Source of the DNA: Lactobacillus sp. ESL0785
GTDB taxonomy: Bacteria > Bacillota > Bacilli > Lactobacillales > Lactobacillaceae
Assembly (NCBI RefSeq): GCF_029395455.1
Contig: NZ_CP113916.1
Span: 992,001 to 1,056,000, forward strand
DNA length: 64,000 nucleotides
Direction: 5' to 3'
A program made the position numbers and the translations under genes. Positions 10,313 through 20,628 of this stretch are shown here, one piece after another. The first letter of the stretch is position 1, and each line of letters begins with the position of its first letter. The notes beneath the pieces were generated by a model. The model was given only the letters and a program-made list of their open reading frames with translations, was not told the DNA's origin and searched no databases.

Positions 10313-10345
10313 AAAAAAACGTCAGTTACAAACTAACGCTTTTTA
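10313..10345 (-). terminator. Intrinsic terminator after polC
   Basis: Stem CGTTAGT (10338-10332) / ACTGACG (10326-10320) with a 5-base loop, followed on the minus strand by a run of seven T. It lies seven bases past the polC stop. Confidence 0.85.
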
Positions 10346-10351
10346 TTTATT

Positions 10352-13300
10352 TTAAAGATCAAATAATGATAACTGGTTCTGATCAGGCATCCCTTCCAAA
10401 ACACCGTTATCTTCCAAATAATCCATAATTGTCTGCGAAACTTTTCCGCGTTTAGCTAAATCCTCTTTTGATAAGAACTTTTGCTCTGCCCGAGCAGCGA
10501 CAATTTGTTTAGCTGCATTATTGCCAAGACCCGGTACTGCATTAAATGGTGCCAAAATTGTATGTTGATCGAGAATTTTAAAATTAGTTGCTTCTGACTG
10601 ATTAATATCAACCATCTTAATCTTAATTCCCCGCTCCAAACATTCATTAGCAATTTCAAGTACTGTTAATAAGCTCTTGTCTTTAGCAGAAGCATCGTTG
10701 CCTTGATCTTGAATCTGCTTCATGGCTGCCTTAACCGTGTTTTTACCATGACTCATCGCTACTAAGTCAAACAAGTCGGCCCGAACAGAAAAGTAAGCTG
10801 TGTAATAAATTTCAGGATAATAAACCTTGAACCATGCAATCCGCAGAGCCATCAAAATATAAGCTGTTGCATGCGCCTTCGGGAACATGTACTTAATTTT
10901 AAGACATGACGGAATATACCAGTCCGGAATCTTGTCATTTTTCTTCAGAACGGCCATATCCTCATCGCTAATTCCGCGACCATGACGCACAGATTCCATT
11001 GTTGAAAAGGCAACTTCCGGCTTTACACCCCAGTGGATTAAGTCCATCATGATGTTGTCCCGACAACCAATAACATTTTTTAACTTGCAAGTTCCATCAT
11101 TAATTAGTTCCTCAGCGTTGCCCAACCATACATCCGTACCATGTGACAAGCCAGAAATCTGTAATAATTCAGAAAACGTTGTTGGCTTAGTTTCTTCAAG
11201 CATTCCCCGAACAAATCTGGTACCAAATTCTGGAACACCTAATGTTCCCGTTTCTGATTGAATTTGTTCTGGCTTCACGCCCAATATTTTAGGACTAGAA
11301 AACAGCGACATCACACCAGGATCATCTGGTGGAATTGTCAACGGATCAATCCCCGACAAATCTTGAAGCATTCTGATCATCGTTGGGTCATCATGTCCCA
11401 GAATATCAAATTTCAAAATATTATCGTGAATTGAGTGGAAATCAAAGTGAGTAGTTAACCAGGCTGCATGTACATCATCAGCAGGATATTGAACAGGTGT
11501 AAAATCATAAATATCCATATCATCAGGAACAACAACAATTCCCGCAGGGTGTTGCCCCGTAGTACGTTTAACACCACTGACACCTGCTGCCAACCGGTCA
11601 AGTTCAGCACTGCGTAAGTTAAGTTCTTTTTCTTCATCATAGTGCTTGGCGTAGCCATAAGCAGTCTTGTCTGCCACCGTCGCGATTGTTCCCGCACGAT
11701 AAGAATTATCCGGCCCAAACATAACCCGAATAAAATTATGCGCTACTGGCTGATAGTCACCTGAGAAGTTCAAATCAATATCAGGAACCTTATCACCGTG
11801 AAAGCCTAAGAAAGTCGCAAACGGAATATCTTGCCCATCTTTGACTAATTCTGTACCACATTTTGGACACTTATCATCGGGCAGGTCATAACCTGAACCA
11901 TATTCACCGTTTTCAAAAAACTTGGAATACTTACATTGCGGACATCGATAATGAGGCGCCAACGGATTAACTTCCGTAATTCCTGACATTGTTGCAACTA
12001 GGCTTGAACCGACAGACCCCCGCGAGCCAACCAAATAACCATCCTTATTCGACTTGGCAACTAAACGTTGCGAAATCAAATAAATAACCGCATAACCATT
12101 AGAAATAATTGAATTTAGTTCCATTTCCAACCGATCTTGCACAATTTTAGGTAATGGCTTGCCGTAAAGTTCATAGGCCTTATCGTAAGTCAGTCGCTTC
12201 ATTTCCTCATCGGCATTATCAATATGCGGCGGGAACAGACCATCCTTGATTGGTGCGATTTCTTCAGTCGACGCCGCAATCTTGTTTGGATTAGTAATGA
12301 CAATCTCTTTTGCGGCATCCTCACCTAAGAAACTAAACGCATCAAGCATTTCTTGAGTACTATAAAAATGCAGGTCAGGCTGTGGCTTATTTCGATCTGG
12401 ATTACTTCTTTGTGCAGAAATTAAAATTGTACGGTAAATTGCATCATGCTTTTCAACATAATGGGCATCCCCTGTTGCCACTACTGGTTTCTTTAACTCT
12501 TTTCCGAGTTTATAAATATTAGTTAAAATCTCTTCCAGTTCAGCTTCATCAGCAATCAAGTGATCCACAATCATCTGTGCGTAATTAGCTGGCGGTTGCA
12601 CTTCAAGATAGTCATAAAACCTAGCCTTTTTGCGTGCTTCATCATAGCCTTTTTGCATCATAGCAACAAAGACATCACCTTGCAGACATCCTGAGCCATA
12701 AAGTAGCCCATCATGATACTTAGCTAAATCTGATTTAGGAGTTCGCGGAATTCGATAAAAATCTTTTGTACTAGCAATTGAAACTAACCGGTACATATTT
12801 TTTAGTCCTGCCTGATTTTTAGCTAAGATGGTCATATGCGATGGCCTAGCCCGCTTAAAGACTTGACCGCGAGCAGCATAATCATTCATCTTACCTAGGT
12901 CATCTTCGTTAAACTTAGCCTTAAAGGCGTCAAGTAATTTAAACATCAAATAACCTGTTGCTTCAGCGTCCTGATTAGCGCGGTGGTGATGCTCCAAGAC
13001 AACGTTATACTTCTTAGCCAGCGAATCTAATGTATGTCTTGTCTGTTCTGGGTGCAATAAACGGGAGACTTCCAAGGTATCAACAACTGGTTGGGTAATT
13101 TCCTGTAAATTTGTCCGTCTTAACGCAGCATTAACAAAGCCAACATCAAATTGAACATTGTGCCCACATAATGGTCGATCACCATAAAAATCCTGAAACT
13201 GTTTAATCACAACCGCTTCATCGTCCGCGGCACTGACCATTTCATCAGTAATTGAGGTTAAATTAATCGTTTGTTCACTCAAAGGATGATGTGGATTAAT

Positions 13301-14665
13301 AAATTTATCGAACCGCTCAAGAACTTCACCGTTTTTCATTTTAACGGCACCAATTTCAATAATTGTGTCGTAAACAGATGATAAACCCGTGGTTTCCACG
13401 TCAAAAATTACAAATTCGCGGTCCTCATACTTCATTGAGGCTGGATTAAGTACTAACAAGGCATGATCATCAATCATATTCGCTTCAACGCCGTAAATAA
13501 TTTTAATGCCATTCTTTTTACCAACATTGTAGGCTTCTGGGAAGGACTGAACATCAGCATGATCCGTAATTGCGATTGCATTTTGACCAAACTTTTTCGC
13601 AGTCAAAATAAAGTCTGTAGCAGTGTTAGTTGCATCTAGCTGACTCATGTTTGTATGCAAATGCAACTCCACTCTTTTTTCATCGCCCTGATACTTTTCA
13701 GTTCGACCAACATGCTGAACAACTTCAAAGCTTGAAATATTAAAGACAACATCGTGTTGCCATTGATCATCTGCAGCAGTACCCTGCATTTTTGCCCAAG
13801 TACCCGGTTTTAATTCCGCAATACTCTTAATCTGCTCTTTATCAGACACGAACTTCTTAAAAGAAATTGAATCAGTATAGTCAGTAATTTCACCAGTAAA
13901 AATAATTGCTCCCGACTTCAATTCTCGACTTTCAGTATTAAAGATATTGCCTTCAATGACAACATTTCGTGTACCATCAACGACTTCTTTAATTTGAGTA
14001 ATTGGCAAACTTTCATCTAGCTTGCGCTTACCATAACGGGTCTTTTTAGTCGGATATGTTTGCGGCTTAGGCCGCTCCTTAAGTGGAGCTGCATCATAAG
14101 CTTCTTGCATACTTTGCTCATGCTGCTCTTGCAGTTGCTGTAAACTTTCAAGATTGCTCTGGGAGTTTTGCTCATCAAGTTCCGTCACAAACTTTAAGTT
14201 AAAGAACCCAAAAGCTCGCATTTCTTCTGCTAATTTATCTAAACTTTGCTGCTTAATCAAACCATCAACAACTAAGTTATCAACTGGAATAATCCAACGG
14301 TCATTTTCTTTTTTAGGCTGATGACCAGCAATAAATTCACGTGCTACTGGTTGCAAAAATTGTGAATTTTGAACCACAAAATGCCAGTAATCAGTTAAAT
14401 AATCATCAGCACCATCTTGACTGCGAACAAATAACCTTGTCTTCACAAATGAAGAAAAGTTAGCAGCAATTGCCTTATTTAAAGCATCGTAAGTTTCAAA
14501 TTTTAATGGTGTAGTAAAAAGAACATGGATATCCCACCTATGTTCTTTAGCGTAAACATCCACGTTCTCAATTTCGCCTTTTCTGAGTAACTCATTATCC
14601 TCAAATTGTTCAGGAAAATGAATTTGTTCTAAAAGTCGTAAGAAAAGCTCGTTTTTATTAGTCAC
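10352..14665 (-). CDS. polC: DNA polymerase III PolC-type alpha subunit
   Basis: This is the replicative polymerase of low-GC Gram-positives. The order in 1437 residues is: N-terminal domain, OB domain (about 230-320), PHP domain (starts VELHLHTNMSQLDATN near 332) interrupted by a DEDD proofreading exonuclease (FVIFDVETTGLSSVYDTIIEIG, ending near 590, with HNVQFDVGF), remaining PHP, and the polymerase core with GSRGSVGSSLVATM, a zinc site CPQCKY...CPKCG, and PDIDLNFSGDYQ with catalytic aspartates. Length equals the usual 1430-1440. The start is GTG at 14665, six bases after proS. proS-polC adjacency is standard. Confidence 0.98.
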   Translation of the reverse strand: MTNKNELFLRLLEQIHFPEQFEDNELLRKGEIENVDVYAKEHRWDIHVLFTTPLKFETYDALNKAIAANFSSFVKTRLFVRSQDGADDYLTDYWHFVVQNSQFLQPVAREFIAGHQPKKENDRWIIPVDNLVVDGLIKQQSLDKLAEEMRAFGFFNLKFVTELDEQNSQSNLESLQQLQEQHEQSMQEAYDAAPLKERPKPQTYPTKKTRYGKRKLDESLPITQIKEVVDGTRNVVIEGNIFNTESRELKSGAIIFTGEITDYTDSISFKKFVSDKEQIKSIAELKPGTWAKMQGTAADDQWQHDVVFNISSFEVVQHVGRTEKYQGDEKRVELHLHTNMSQLDATNTATDFILTAKKFGQNAIAITDHADVQSFPEAYNVGKKNGIKIIYGVEANMIDDHALLVLNPASMKYEDREFVIFDVETTGLSSVYDTIIEIGAVKMKNGEVLERFDKFINPHHPLSEQTINLTSITDEMVSAADDEAVVIKQFQDFYGDRPLCGHNVQFDVGFVNAALRRTNLQEITQPVVDTLEVSRLLHPEQTRHTLDSLAKKYNVVLEHHHRANQDAEATGYLMFKLLDAFKAKFNEDDLGKMNDYAARGQVFKRARPSHMTILAKNQAGLKNMYRLVSIASTKDFYRIPRTPKSDLAKYHDGLLYGSGCLQGDVFVAMMQKGYDEARKKARFYDYLEVQPPANYAQMIVDHLIADEAELEEILTNIYKLGKELKKPVVATGDAHYVEKHDAIYRTILISAQRSNPDRNKPQPDLHFYSTQEMLDAFSFLGEDAAKEIVITNPNKIAASTEEIAPIKDGLFPPHIDNADEEMKRLTYDKAYELYGKPLPKIVQDRLEMELNSIISNGYAVIYLISQRLVAKSNKDGYLVGSRGSVGSSLVATMSGITEVNPLAPHYRCPQCKYSKFFENGEYGSGYDLPDDKCPKCGTELVKDGQDIPFATFLGFHGDKVPDIDLNFSGDYQPVAHNFIRVMFGPDNSYRAGTIATVADKTAYGYAKHYDEEKELNLRSAELDRLAAGVSGVKRTTGQHPAGIVVVPDDMDIYDFTPVQYPADDVHAAWLTTHFDFHSIHDNILKFDILGHDDPTMIRMLQDLSGIDPLTIPPDDPGVMSLFSSPKILGVKPEQIQSETGTLGVPEFGTRFVRGMLEETKPTTFSELLQISGLSHGTDVWLGNAEELINDGTCKLKNVIGCRDNIMMDLIHWGVKPEVAFSTMESVRHGRGISDEDMAVLKKNDKIPDWYIPSCLKIKYMFPKAHATAYILMALRIAWFKVYYPEIYYTAYFSVRADLFDLVAMSHGKNTVKAAMKQIQDQGNDASAKDKSLLTVLEIANECLERGIKIKMVDINQSEATNFKILDQHTILAPFNAVPGLGNNAAKQIVAARAEQKFLSKEDLAKRGKVSQTIMDYLEDNGVLEGMPDQNQLSLFDL

Positions 14666-14671
14666 GAAAAA

Positions 14672-16372
14672 TTATCCTAACTCTTTATTTATAAAATTAT
14701 CTAATTCAGCAACTGAAATTTCACTAGCCTTATCATCAGTTGGTTTCTTAACTTCAACAATGCCTTCGCTAGCCTTTTTACCAATTGTAATCCTAATTGG
14801 TGCCCCAACCAAATCAGCATCAGCAAATTTAACCCCAGCACGTTCATTTCGATCATCGTATAATACATCATAATTCAAACTGTACTTCTGATCTAATTCT
14901 TCGGCTAACTTAGTTTGTTCTGCATCCTTCATTTTCATTTGGACAATGTGCAAGTCAAATGGGGCAATTTCTTTTGGCCAAGCAATACCAAACTTAGTTG
15001 CATGCTGCTCAACTGCAGCAGATAACATTCTAGTTACACCAATCCCATATGAACCCATAATCACAGGCTGCGTTTTTCCATTTTGATCTAAGAAATTCGC
15101 ACCCATTGTTTCAGTATAATAAGTTCCTAACTTAAAAATATGACCAACTTCAATTGAAGTTGTAAATTTCAATGGTAAATGATCAATAGGATCTGGTTCG
15201 CCTTCATTAGCCACCCGAATATCACCAAATTGATCAACTTTAAAATCGCGATCAAGATTAGCATTTTTTAATTGGTAGCCTGTCTTATTAGCACCAACAA
15301 CAACATTATAAAGATTCTTTACAGTTTCATCAGCAATAATTTTATCAGCCCAATCTGCCTTAACTGGACCAACGCCACCTTTAGCAGCACCAGTAATTGT
15401 AACTAATTCTTCGTCAGTTGCTGCTCGTAAAGTATCAGCATCGAGCAAGTGAGTTAACTTAACTTCATTAATTTGCTTATCACCACGAATTAGTACTAAA
15501 ACATGTTCTTGCTCATTTACAATATATAAAACACTCTTAACAATTCTCGTAGCTGGCACTTGCATAAAGTCAACTAAATCAGCAATTGTTTCTTGCTCTG
15601 GAGTAGCAACTTCAACTAATTCTTGTGCATCTTCTTGATCTTGTTTAAAAGTATCAACACTGGTTGCCATCTCAAGGTTAGCAGAATAAGTGCCTGTTTC
15701 ATTAGTTGCAATTGTATCTTCACCAATTGCAGCTGGAGCTTGAAATTCAGTTGAATTCTTACCCCCCATTGTGCCTGAATCAGCAATAACAGGATTAACT
15801 TGGACACCACAACGACGGTAAATAGCTTCAAAAGCGCGCTTTTCATCGTCAAATTGTTCATCTAATTGCTCACGAGTTGCCGCAAAACTATACGCATCAA
15901 GCATAATAAATTCACGACCACGCAGTAAACCAAAACGTGGCCGGTTTTCATCACGGTACTTTGTCTGAATTTGGTAAAGAGCAATTGGCATTTGTTTGTA
16001 ACTCTTTATATTTTTAGCTACAATTTCAGTAAAAGTTTCCTCATGAGTTGGCCCCAGCAGACTTTCACGGCCATGACGATCCTTCAAACGGAACATTTCA
16101 GGACCATATTTTTGTAACCGACCAGATTCTTCCCACAATGACGCTGGTAAAAAATGTGGCATCAACATTTCAGGAACATTAATCTTTGCCATTTCTTCTT
16201 CCATAATGTTCTCAGCCTTGCGCAAAACGCGATAGCCTAATGGCAAGTAAGCATACACACCTGCTGTAACCTGGCGAATATATCCTCCACGAAGCATTAA
16301 CTGATGACTTTTTGCCACTGCATCTGAAGGTGCTTCTTTTAAAGTCGGCATAAATAATTTAGATTGACGCAT
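14672..16372 (-). CDS. proS: Prolyl-tRNA synthetase
   Basis: This class II synthetase charges tRNA-Pro. Motif 2 region: LLGPTHEETFTEIVAKNIKSYKQMPIALYQIQTKYRDENRPRFGLLRGREF. The bacterial-type editing insertion occupies about residues 225-400 (contains LIRGDKQINEVKL and GAAKGGVGPVKADWADKI). Motif 3 is MGSYGIGVTRMLSAAVEQ, and the C-terminal anticodon domain contains DDRNERAGVKFADADLVGAPIRI. Length 566 is normal. It starts at the ATG at 16372, 30 bases after rseP, in the polC-proS-rseP-cdsA-uppS run. No T-box was found upstream. Confidence 0.97.
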   Translation of the reverse strand: MRQSKLFMPTLKEAPSDAVAKSHQLMLRGGYIRQVTAGVYAYLPLGYRVLRKAENIMEEEMAKINVPEMLMPHFLPASLWEESGRLQKYGPEMFRLKDRHGRESLLGPTHEETFTEIVAKNIKSYKQMPIALYQIQTKYRDENRPRFGLLRGREFIMLDAYSFAATREQLDEQFDDEKRAFEAIYRRCGVQVNPVIADSGTMGGKNSTEFQAPAAIGEDTIATNETGTYSANLEMATSVDTFKQDQEDAQELVEVATPEQETIADLVDFMQVPATRIVKSVLYIVNEQEHVLVLIRGDKQINEVKLTHLLDADTLRAATDEELVTITGAAKGGVGPVKADWADKIIADETVKNLYNVVVGANKTGYQLKNANLDRDFKVDQFGDIRVANEGEPDPIDHLPLKFTTSIEVGHIFKLGTYYTETMGANFLDQNGKTQPVIMGSYGIGVTRMLSAAVEQHATKFGIAWPKEIAPFDLHIVQMKMKDAEQTKLAEELDQKYSLNYDVLYDDRNERAGVKFADADLVGAPIRITIGKKASEGIVEVKKPTDDKASEISVAELDNFINKELG

Positions 16373-16402
16373 TAGATTTCCCCCAAGAAAAATAAAAATT
16401 TT

Positions 16403-17659
16403 CTATTTGATAAAGTAACGATAAATATCATTACCAGTAACTGCAATAATTAAGATTAATAACAAACCAAAACCAATTAATTCAACAATGGCTTCATGAT
16501 CTTCAGAAATTGGTTTACCACGAACAATTTCAATAATATTTAATAAGAATTTACCACCATCAAGGCCGGGAATTGGAATCAAATTAACAATTCCTAAGTT
16601 AATTGAAATCATTGCCAAAAAGGCCAAAATATACGCAAAACCCATTTTAGAAACTTGCGCAGTTTCTGAATAAATTCCTACAGGGCCAGATAACTTGTTT
16701 AGACTAAAATGACGAAATAGCCCCCCAACAGCATTAAAAATCATGCCGGTAGTTGCAACTGCTGTATTCCAGCCACGTTTTAATTTGCTAGCTGCGCGCT
16801 CATCGCTTTTAGCCTGAATGCCAATTTGGTATTCTGTTTGGCCAGCAACCTTAATTGCCTTCGGTTTAACACTAACAGTTTGTCGCTGACCATTTTTAAC
16901 TAAAGTAACAGCAATCTTTTTGCCTTTACTTTGATCAATTCGTTGTGCAAGATCATCAAAAGTGTTAATTTCATGACTATTAATTGCAACAAACTTAGAT
17001 CCCGGCTTAATGCGGGCAAACTGTGCTGGTGAATTTGAAGTGACATGACCAACCGTCGTTGTAGACGGACCAGGGACTGTAAATGTCCACAATAAAAAGA
17101 CAACAAAGCCTAGTATAATATTCATTAACGGTCCAGCAATATTAGTTGCTAATTTTTGCCAAACATTAGCTTGCTGAAACTGAGTATCCCGTGGCGCAAT
17201 GACCAGCTCGGTCTTAGATTGATCAATAATCGTTGCATCATGATTAACGTGATAAGTAACTTCCCTGTTCTCATCACCATTTTCATAACCCGTAATAACT
17301 AACTCATCAACAAGATCAGCAGCCTTAACTTGCACAGGAATTCCCGCAATTGGAATTTCTGACTCTGAAGCGTCAATTTTAACAACTTCATTTTGCTCAT
17401 TTAACTGTAAAACGACTATCATTCCTGGATCTAGTTTAGTTTCATCATCTTTACTTGCTAAGCGAACGTAGCCTCCAAGTGGTAGCCAGCGAATAGTGTA
17501 TGTCGTTGGATTACGCCGCACCTGAAAGAGTTTCGGCCCCATGCCAATTGAAAATTCGCGTACTAAAATACCACATTTTTTAGCAACAATAAAGTGACCA
17601 AACTCATGGACAAAGACCAATATTCCAAATACAACTAAAAAGATTAGTATGCCCTTCAA
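16403..17659 (-). CDS. rseP: Site-2 intramembrane zinc metalloprotease RseP/RasP
   Basis: A membrane protease that trims signal-peptide remnants and anti-sigma factors. The zinc motif HEFGH is at residues 18-22 within the first membrane segment; the third ligand motif is NLIPIPGLDGGKFLL near residue 360. A PDZ domain lies between (about 195-270: TSNSPAQFARIKPGSKFVAINSHEI). Hydrophobic segments are at about 1-25, 170-195, 335-360 and 390-412. Length is 418. The start is TTG at 17659 with AGGAG upstream. It follows cdsA by 10 bases, the usual uppS-cdsA-rseP order. Confidence 0.95.
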   Translation of the reverse strand: MKGILIFLVVFGILVFVHEFGHFIVAKKCGILVREFSIGMGPKLFQVRRNPTTYTIRWLPLGGYVRLASKDDETKLDPGMIVVLQLNEQNEVVKIDASESEIPIAGIPVQVKAADLVDELVITGYENGDENREVTYHVNHDATIIDQSKTELVIAPRDTQFQQANVWQKLATNIAGPLMNIILGFVVFLLWTFTVPGPSTTTVGHVTSNSPAQFARIKPGSKFVAINSHEINTFDDLAQRIDQSKGKKIAVTLVKNGQRQTVSVKPKAIKVAGQTEYQIGIQAKSDERAASKLKRGWNTAVATTGMIFNAVGGLFRHFSLNKLSGPVGIYSETAQVSKMGFAYILAFLAMISINLGIVNLIPIPGLDGGKFLLNIIEIVRGKPISEDHEAIVELIGFGLLLILIIAVTGNDIYRYFIK

Positions 17660-17669
17660 TAGAATTCTC

Positions 17670-18467
17670 CTAGTGCATCATGCCTAATAAAGCAGCCATT
17701 ACCGGTAAAACAAACAACATGCTGTCGAAACGATCCAAAATACCACCATGTCCCGGCAAAATTTTACCAGAATCTTTTACGCCATAAAAACGTTTATAAG
17801 CAGATTCAACTAAGTCACCCATTTGACCAACAATTGATAAGAAAAATGCGGCAATGATCATTTGAATTTGCGGATAACCGACGTTAACACAATAAACATA
17901 AATTGCTGCGCAAATAACAGCACATAGTGTACCACCAATTGAACCTTCCCATGTCTTGTTCGGGCTAATTACTGGCCATAACTTGTGCTTGCCAACCTTA
18001 CGACCAATCATATAGGCTCCAGTATCAGTCAACCAGACAACAACGAAAACATAGCAAAGTAAAGCTAAGCCATTAGAACCATTTCTAATGGCAGCCATAT
18101 AATGAAAACCTGTACCAATATATAAAGACGACAATGTGTAAACACCAATATCATCAAATGTTGTCTTATTCTTTGATAAAACGGTCCATGTCAGCATCAA
18201 CATAATAATTGCAAAGTACATGCCATACTTTGACCATTGCCACGGCAACCACGTAATAAAGCTATCTGGCACCGCCCAAATAATAGTTGCGAGTAATGCT
18301 AACAAAAAATTGACTGAAACTAAAATTTGTTTCTTCATTAAGAAGATTTCACTGATGCCAACAGCCGCAAAAGCAACTGTTAACCAATCTATCCATGGCC
18401 CACCAACACAAACGATGGGAATAAATAAAATTAAAGCAATAACTGCTGTAATAACTCTTTGTTTCAT
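17670..18467 (-). CDS. cdsA: Phosphatidate cytidylyltransferase CdsA
   Basis: CdsA makes CDP-diacylglycerol, the branch-point precursor of phosphatidylglycerol and cardiolipin. The 265-residue protein is almost entirely membrane segments and ends with the CDS signature SAYKRFYGVKDSGKILPGHGG followed by ILDRFDS. An additional conserved block is VWLTDTGAYMIGRKVGKHKL...SPNKTWEGS. The start is ATG at 18467, nine bases after uppS, with which it forms a lipid pair. Confidence 0.96.
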   Translation of the reverse strand: MKQRVITAVIALILFIPIVCVGGPWIDWLTVAFAAVGISEIFLMKKQILVSVNFLLALLATIIWAVPDSFITWLPWQWSKYGMYFAIIMLMLTWTVLSKNKTTFDDIGVYTLSSLYIGTGFHYMAAIRNGSNGLALLCYVFVVVWLTDTGAYMIGRKVGKHKLWPVISPNKTWEGSIGGTLCAVICAAIYVYCVNVGYPQIQMIIAAFFLSIVGQMGDLVESAYKRFYGVKDSGKILPGHGGILDRFDSMLFVLPVMAALLGMMH

Positions 18468-18476
18468 ATAAACTAC

Positions 18477-19208
18477 CTAACTATCTGATTCATCAACCTT
18501 ACCAAAACGACGGTTACGGTTTTGAAATTCATTAACAAACTTACACAGATCGTTCTCTGTAAAATCAGGCCAGCTTTTAGGACTAAAAGCTAATTCAGAA
18601 TAAGCAACTTGCCAAAGTAAAAAATTAGACAAACGCTGCTCACCTGACGTTCTGATTACCAAGTCAGGATCCCGAAATTTACCAAATTTAGCTGTCATTA
18701 ACCGCTGTGAAATCATTTCTTCATCAATCTGATTACTCGTTAACGCGCCGCTTTCAATCATTCCACCTAATTCTTTAACGGCAGACGTAATCTCACTTCG
18801 TGCACCATAATTAAACGCAAAATTCAGAATTAATCCTGTATTATTGGCAGTCTCAGCCATTGCCCGTTGAACAACATTATACGTCTTTTTAGGTAATTGA
18901 TCTAAATACCCCATAATGTTGACTTTAACATTATTTGCCATCAAAATTGGCATAAACTTGTCAAAAAAGCGTACTGGTAAATTCATTAAATAGGCAACTT
19001 CTTCTTTAGGTCGAGCCCAATTTTCTGTTGAAAAAGCGTAAAGCGATAAAACCTTGATACCTAACTTATCAGCGGCTAAAGTAATTCGCTCAACATTATT
19101 CATACCCTCATGATGTCCGGCAACACGCGGCTTTCCTTGCTTACGTGCCCAGCGTCCATTACCGTCCATAATAATGGCAAGGTGATTTAATTGATTCTTT
19201 GCTGTCAT
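18477..19208 (-). CDS. uppS: Undecaprenyl diphosphate synthase (cis-isoprenyl transferase)
   Basis: UppS makes the C55 carrier lipid for peptidoglycan and teichoic acids. Motifs: [23 protein letters not shown] near the N-terminus (catalytic Asp in MDGNGRWA), [16 protein letters not shown], and near the C-terminus [20 protein letters not shown]. Length 243 is standard. The ATG at 19208 lies three bases after frr, so translation is probably coupled. Confidence 0.96.
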   Translation of the reverse strand: MTAKNQLNHLAIIMDGNGRWARKQGKPRVAGHHEGMNNVERITLAADKLGIKVLSLYAFSTENWARPKEEVAYLMNLPVRFFDKFMPILMANNVKVNIMGYLDQLPKKTYNVVQRAMAETANNTGLILNFAFNYGARSEITSAVKELGGMIESGALTSNQIDEEMISQRLMTAKFGKFRDPDLVIRTSGEQRLSNFLLWQVAYSELAFSPKSWPDFTENDLCKFVNEFQNRNRRFGKVDESDS

Positions 19209-19211
19209 TAT

Positions 19212-19769
19212 TTAACCTTGCGTAATTTCTGTCCGCTTTTGGTCAGCTAAATCATCGATTTTCTTAGTTGCATTATCCGTAATTTTTTGAACTTGCTTTT
19301 CTAACGTACGTTGCTCATCTTCCGTAATTTCGTCGTCTTTTTCTTGTTTTTTAAGACTATTCATTGCATCACGGCGAACATTTCTAACCGCAATTTTTGC
19401 TTCTTCAGCCAATTTATTAACTTGCTTAGCAATTTCTTGACGCCGTTCACCAGTTAATTGTGGAATCACTAATCTGATTACTTTACCATCATTAGCTGGT
19501 GTCAAACCTAAGTTTGAAGCCATCAATGCATGTTCAATATTGTCCAAACTACTTTGATCGTACGGTGTAATTAGTAATACGCGCGGTTCTGGAATTGTCA
19601 CACTAGACATTTGCGTTAATGGAGTTGGTGCACCATAGTAATCAACTTTTACACCCTCTAAAATTGCAGCATTTGCAACACCAGCACGAATTGAACCCAA
19701 GTTCTTTTGAAAGACCGTAATTGACTTATCCATATTTTCTTGAGCTTTTTTAATTGTTTCGTTATTCAT
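19212..19769 (-). CDS. frr: Ribosome recycling factor
   Basis: RRF splits post-termination ribosomes with EF-G. The 185-residue sequence includes QKNLGSIRAGVANAAILEGVKVDYYGAPTPLTQMSSVTIPEPRVLLITPYD and GEEAK/VRNVRRDAMNSLKKQEKD blocks typical of the three-helix bundle plus beta/alpha domain. The start codon overlaps the pyrH stop by one base (TAATG), indicating translational coupling with pyrH. Confidence 0.96.
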   Translation of the reverse strand: MNNETIKKAQENMDKSITVFQKNLGSIRAGVANAAILEGVKVDYYGAPTPLTQMSSVTIPEPRVLLITPYDQSSLDNIEHALMASNLGLTPANDGKVIRLVIPQLTGERRQEIAKQVNKLAEEAKIAVRNVRRDAMNSLKKQEKDDEITEDEQRTLEKQVQKITDNATKKIDDLADQKRTEITQG

Positions 19770-20494
19770 TATTTACCACCTTCAATAACAGTACCAATTG
19801 GTTCACCCATGACTGCTCTTTTAATATTACCTTGAGTATTAACATTAAATACAATTAACGGAATATTGGTATCCATCGAGAGTGAGCTCGCCGTTCGATC
19901 CATTACTTTCAAATCTTTTGCAATTAAATCAAGTTGCGTTAATTCATGATACTTTGTTGCATTTGGATCAAGTTTAGGGTCAGCAGAGTAAACACCATCA
20001 ACACCATTTTTAGCCATTAAAATAACATCAGCATTAATTTCAGCGGCACGAAGTGCAGCAGTAGTATCAGTTGAGAAGTATGGATTACCAGTACCACCAC
20101 CCATAATGACTACACGGCCTTTTTCTAAATGACGAATGGCTTTTCTTCTAATGTAAGGTTCCGCAATTTGCCGCATTTCAATTGAAGTTTGTAATCTTGT
20201 CGGAACACCAACGTGCTCTAACCCATCTTGAAGAGCCAAGCCATTCATAATTGTAGCTAGCATTCCCATATAATCGGCTTGTGAACGTTCCATGCCCAGC
20301 TTCTCACCAGTTTCGCCGCGCCACATATTGCCACCACCACAAACTACACCAATATCGACTCCCAAGTCATGAACCGATTTGATTTCTTGAGCTAAGTGAC
20401 TGATAACCGTAGGATCAATCCCTGTTCCCTTATCACCAGCTAAGGCCTCACCAGAAATTTTTAAAATAACCCGCTTATATTTAACTTTAGTCAT
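19769..20494 (-). CDS. pyrH: UMP kinase PyrH
   Basis: This amino-acid-kinase-fold enzyme phosphorylates UMP for all pyrimidine nucleotides. Motifs: [47 protein letters not shown], and [20 protein letters not shown]. The frame is open to 20512, but the ATG at 20494 has GGAGG seven bases upstream and gives the conserved start MTKVKYKRV (241 residues). It is co-transcribed with frr; tsf lies upstream after a terminator, so the promoter at 20527-20555 probably drives pyrH and downstream genes. Confidence 0.96.
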   Translation of the reverse strand: MTKVKYKRVILKISGEALAGDKGTGIDPTVISHLAQEIKSVHDLGVDIGVVCGGGNMWRGETGEKLGMERSQADYMGMLATIMNGLALQDGLEHVGVPTRLQTSIEMRQIAEPYIRRKAIRHLEKGRVVIMGGGTGNPYFSTDTTAALRAAEINADVILMAKNGVDGVYSADPKLDPNATKYHELTQLDLIAKDLKVMDRTASSLSMDTNIPLIVFNVNTQGNIKRAVMGEPIGTVIEGGK

Positions 20495-20526
20495 AGTGAC
20501 CTCCTCTATCATCTAAATATTTTACC

Positions 20527-20555
20527 ATATTACACAGGTAATTGTCCGACCACAA
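20527..20555 (-). promoter_or_regulatory. Candidate promoter of pyrH-frr
   Basis: Minus strand TTGTGG (20555-20550), 17 bases, TAATAT (20532-20527), between the tsf terminator and the pyrH Shine-Dalgarno. A second -10-like TAAAAT with TGG before it lies just downstream. Confidence 0.55.
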
Positions 20556-20580
20556 AATAAAAGACAACAATTTTTCCAGA

Positions 20581-20614
20581 AAAAAAGAGAAGGTATCTAT
20601 CCCTCTCTTTTTTT
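20581..20614 (-). terminator. Intrinsic terminator after tsf
   Basis: Arms 20581-20593 and 20601-20614 form a GAGAGGG/CCTTCTC stem flanked by A and T runs, 15 bases past the tsf stop. It ends the rpsB-tsf transcript. Confidence 0.88.
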
Positions 20615-20628
20615 AACCAACAAAGAAA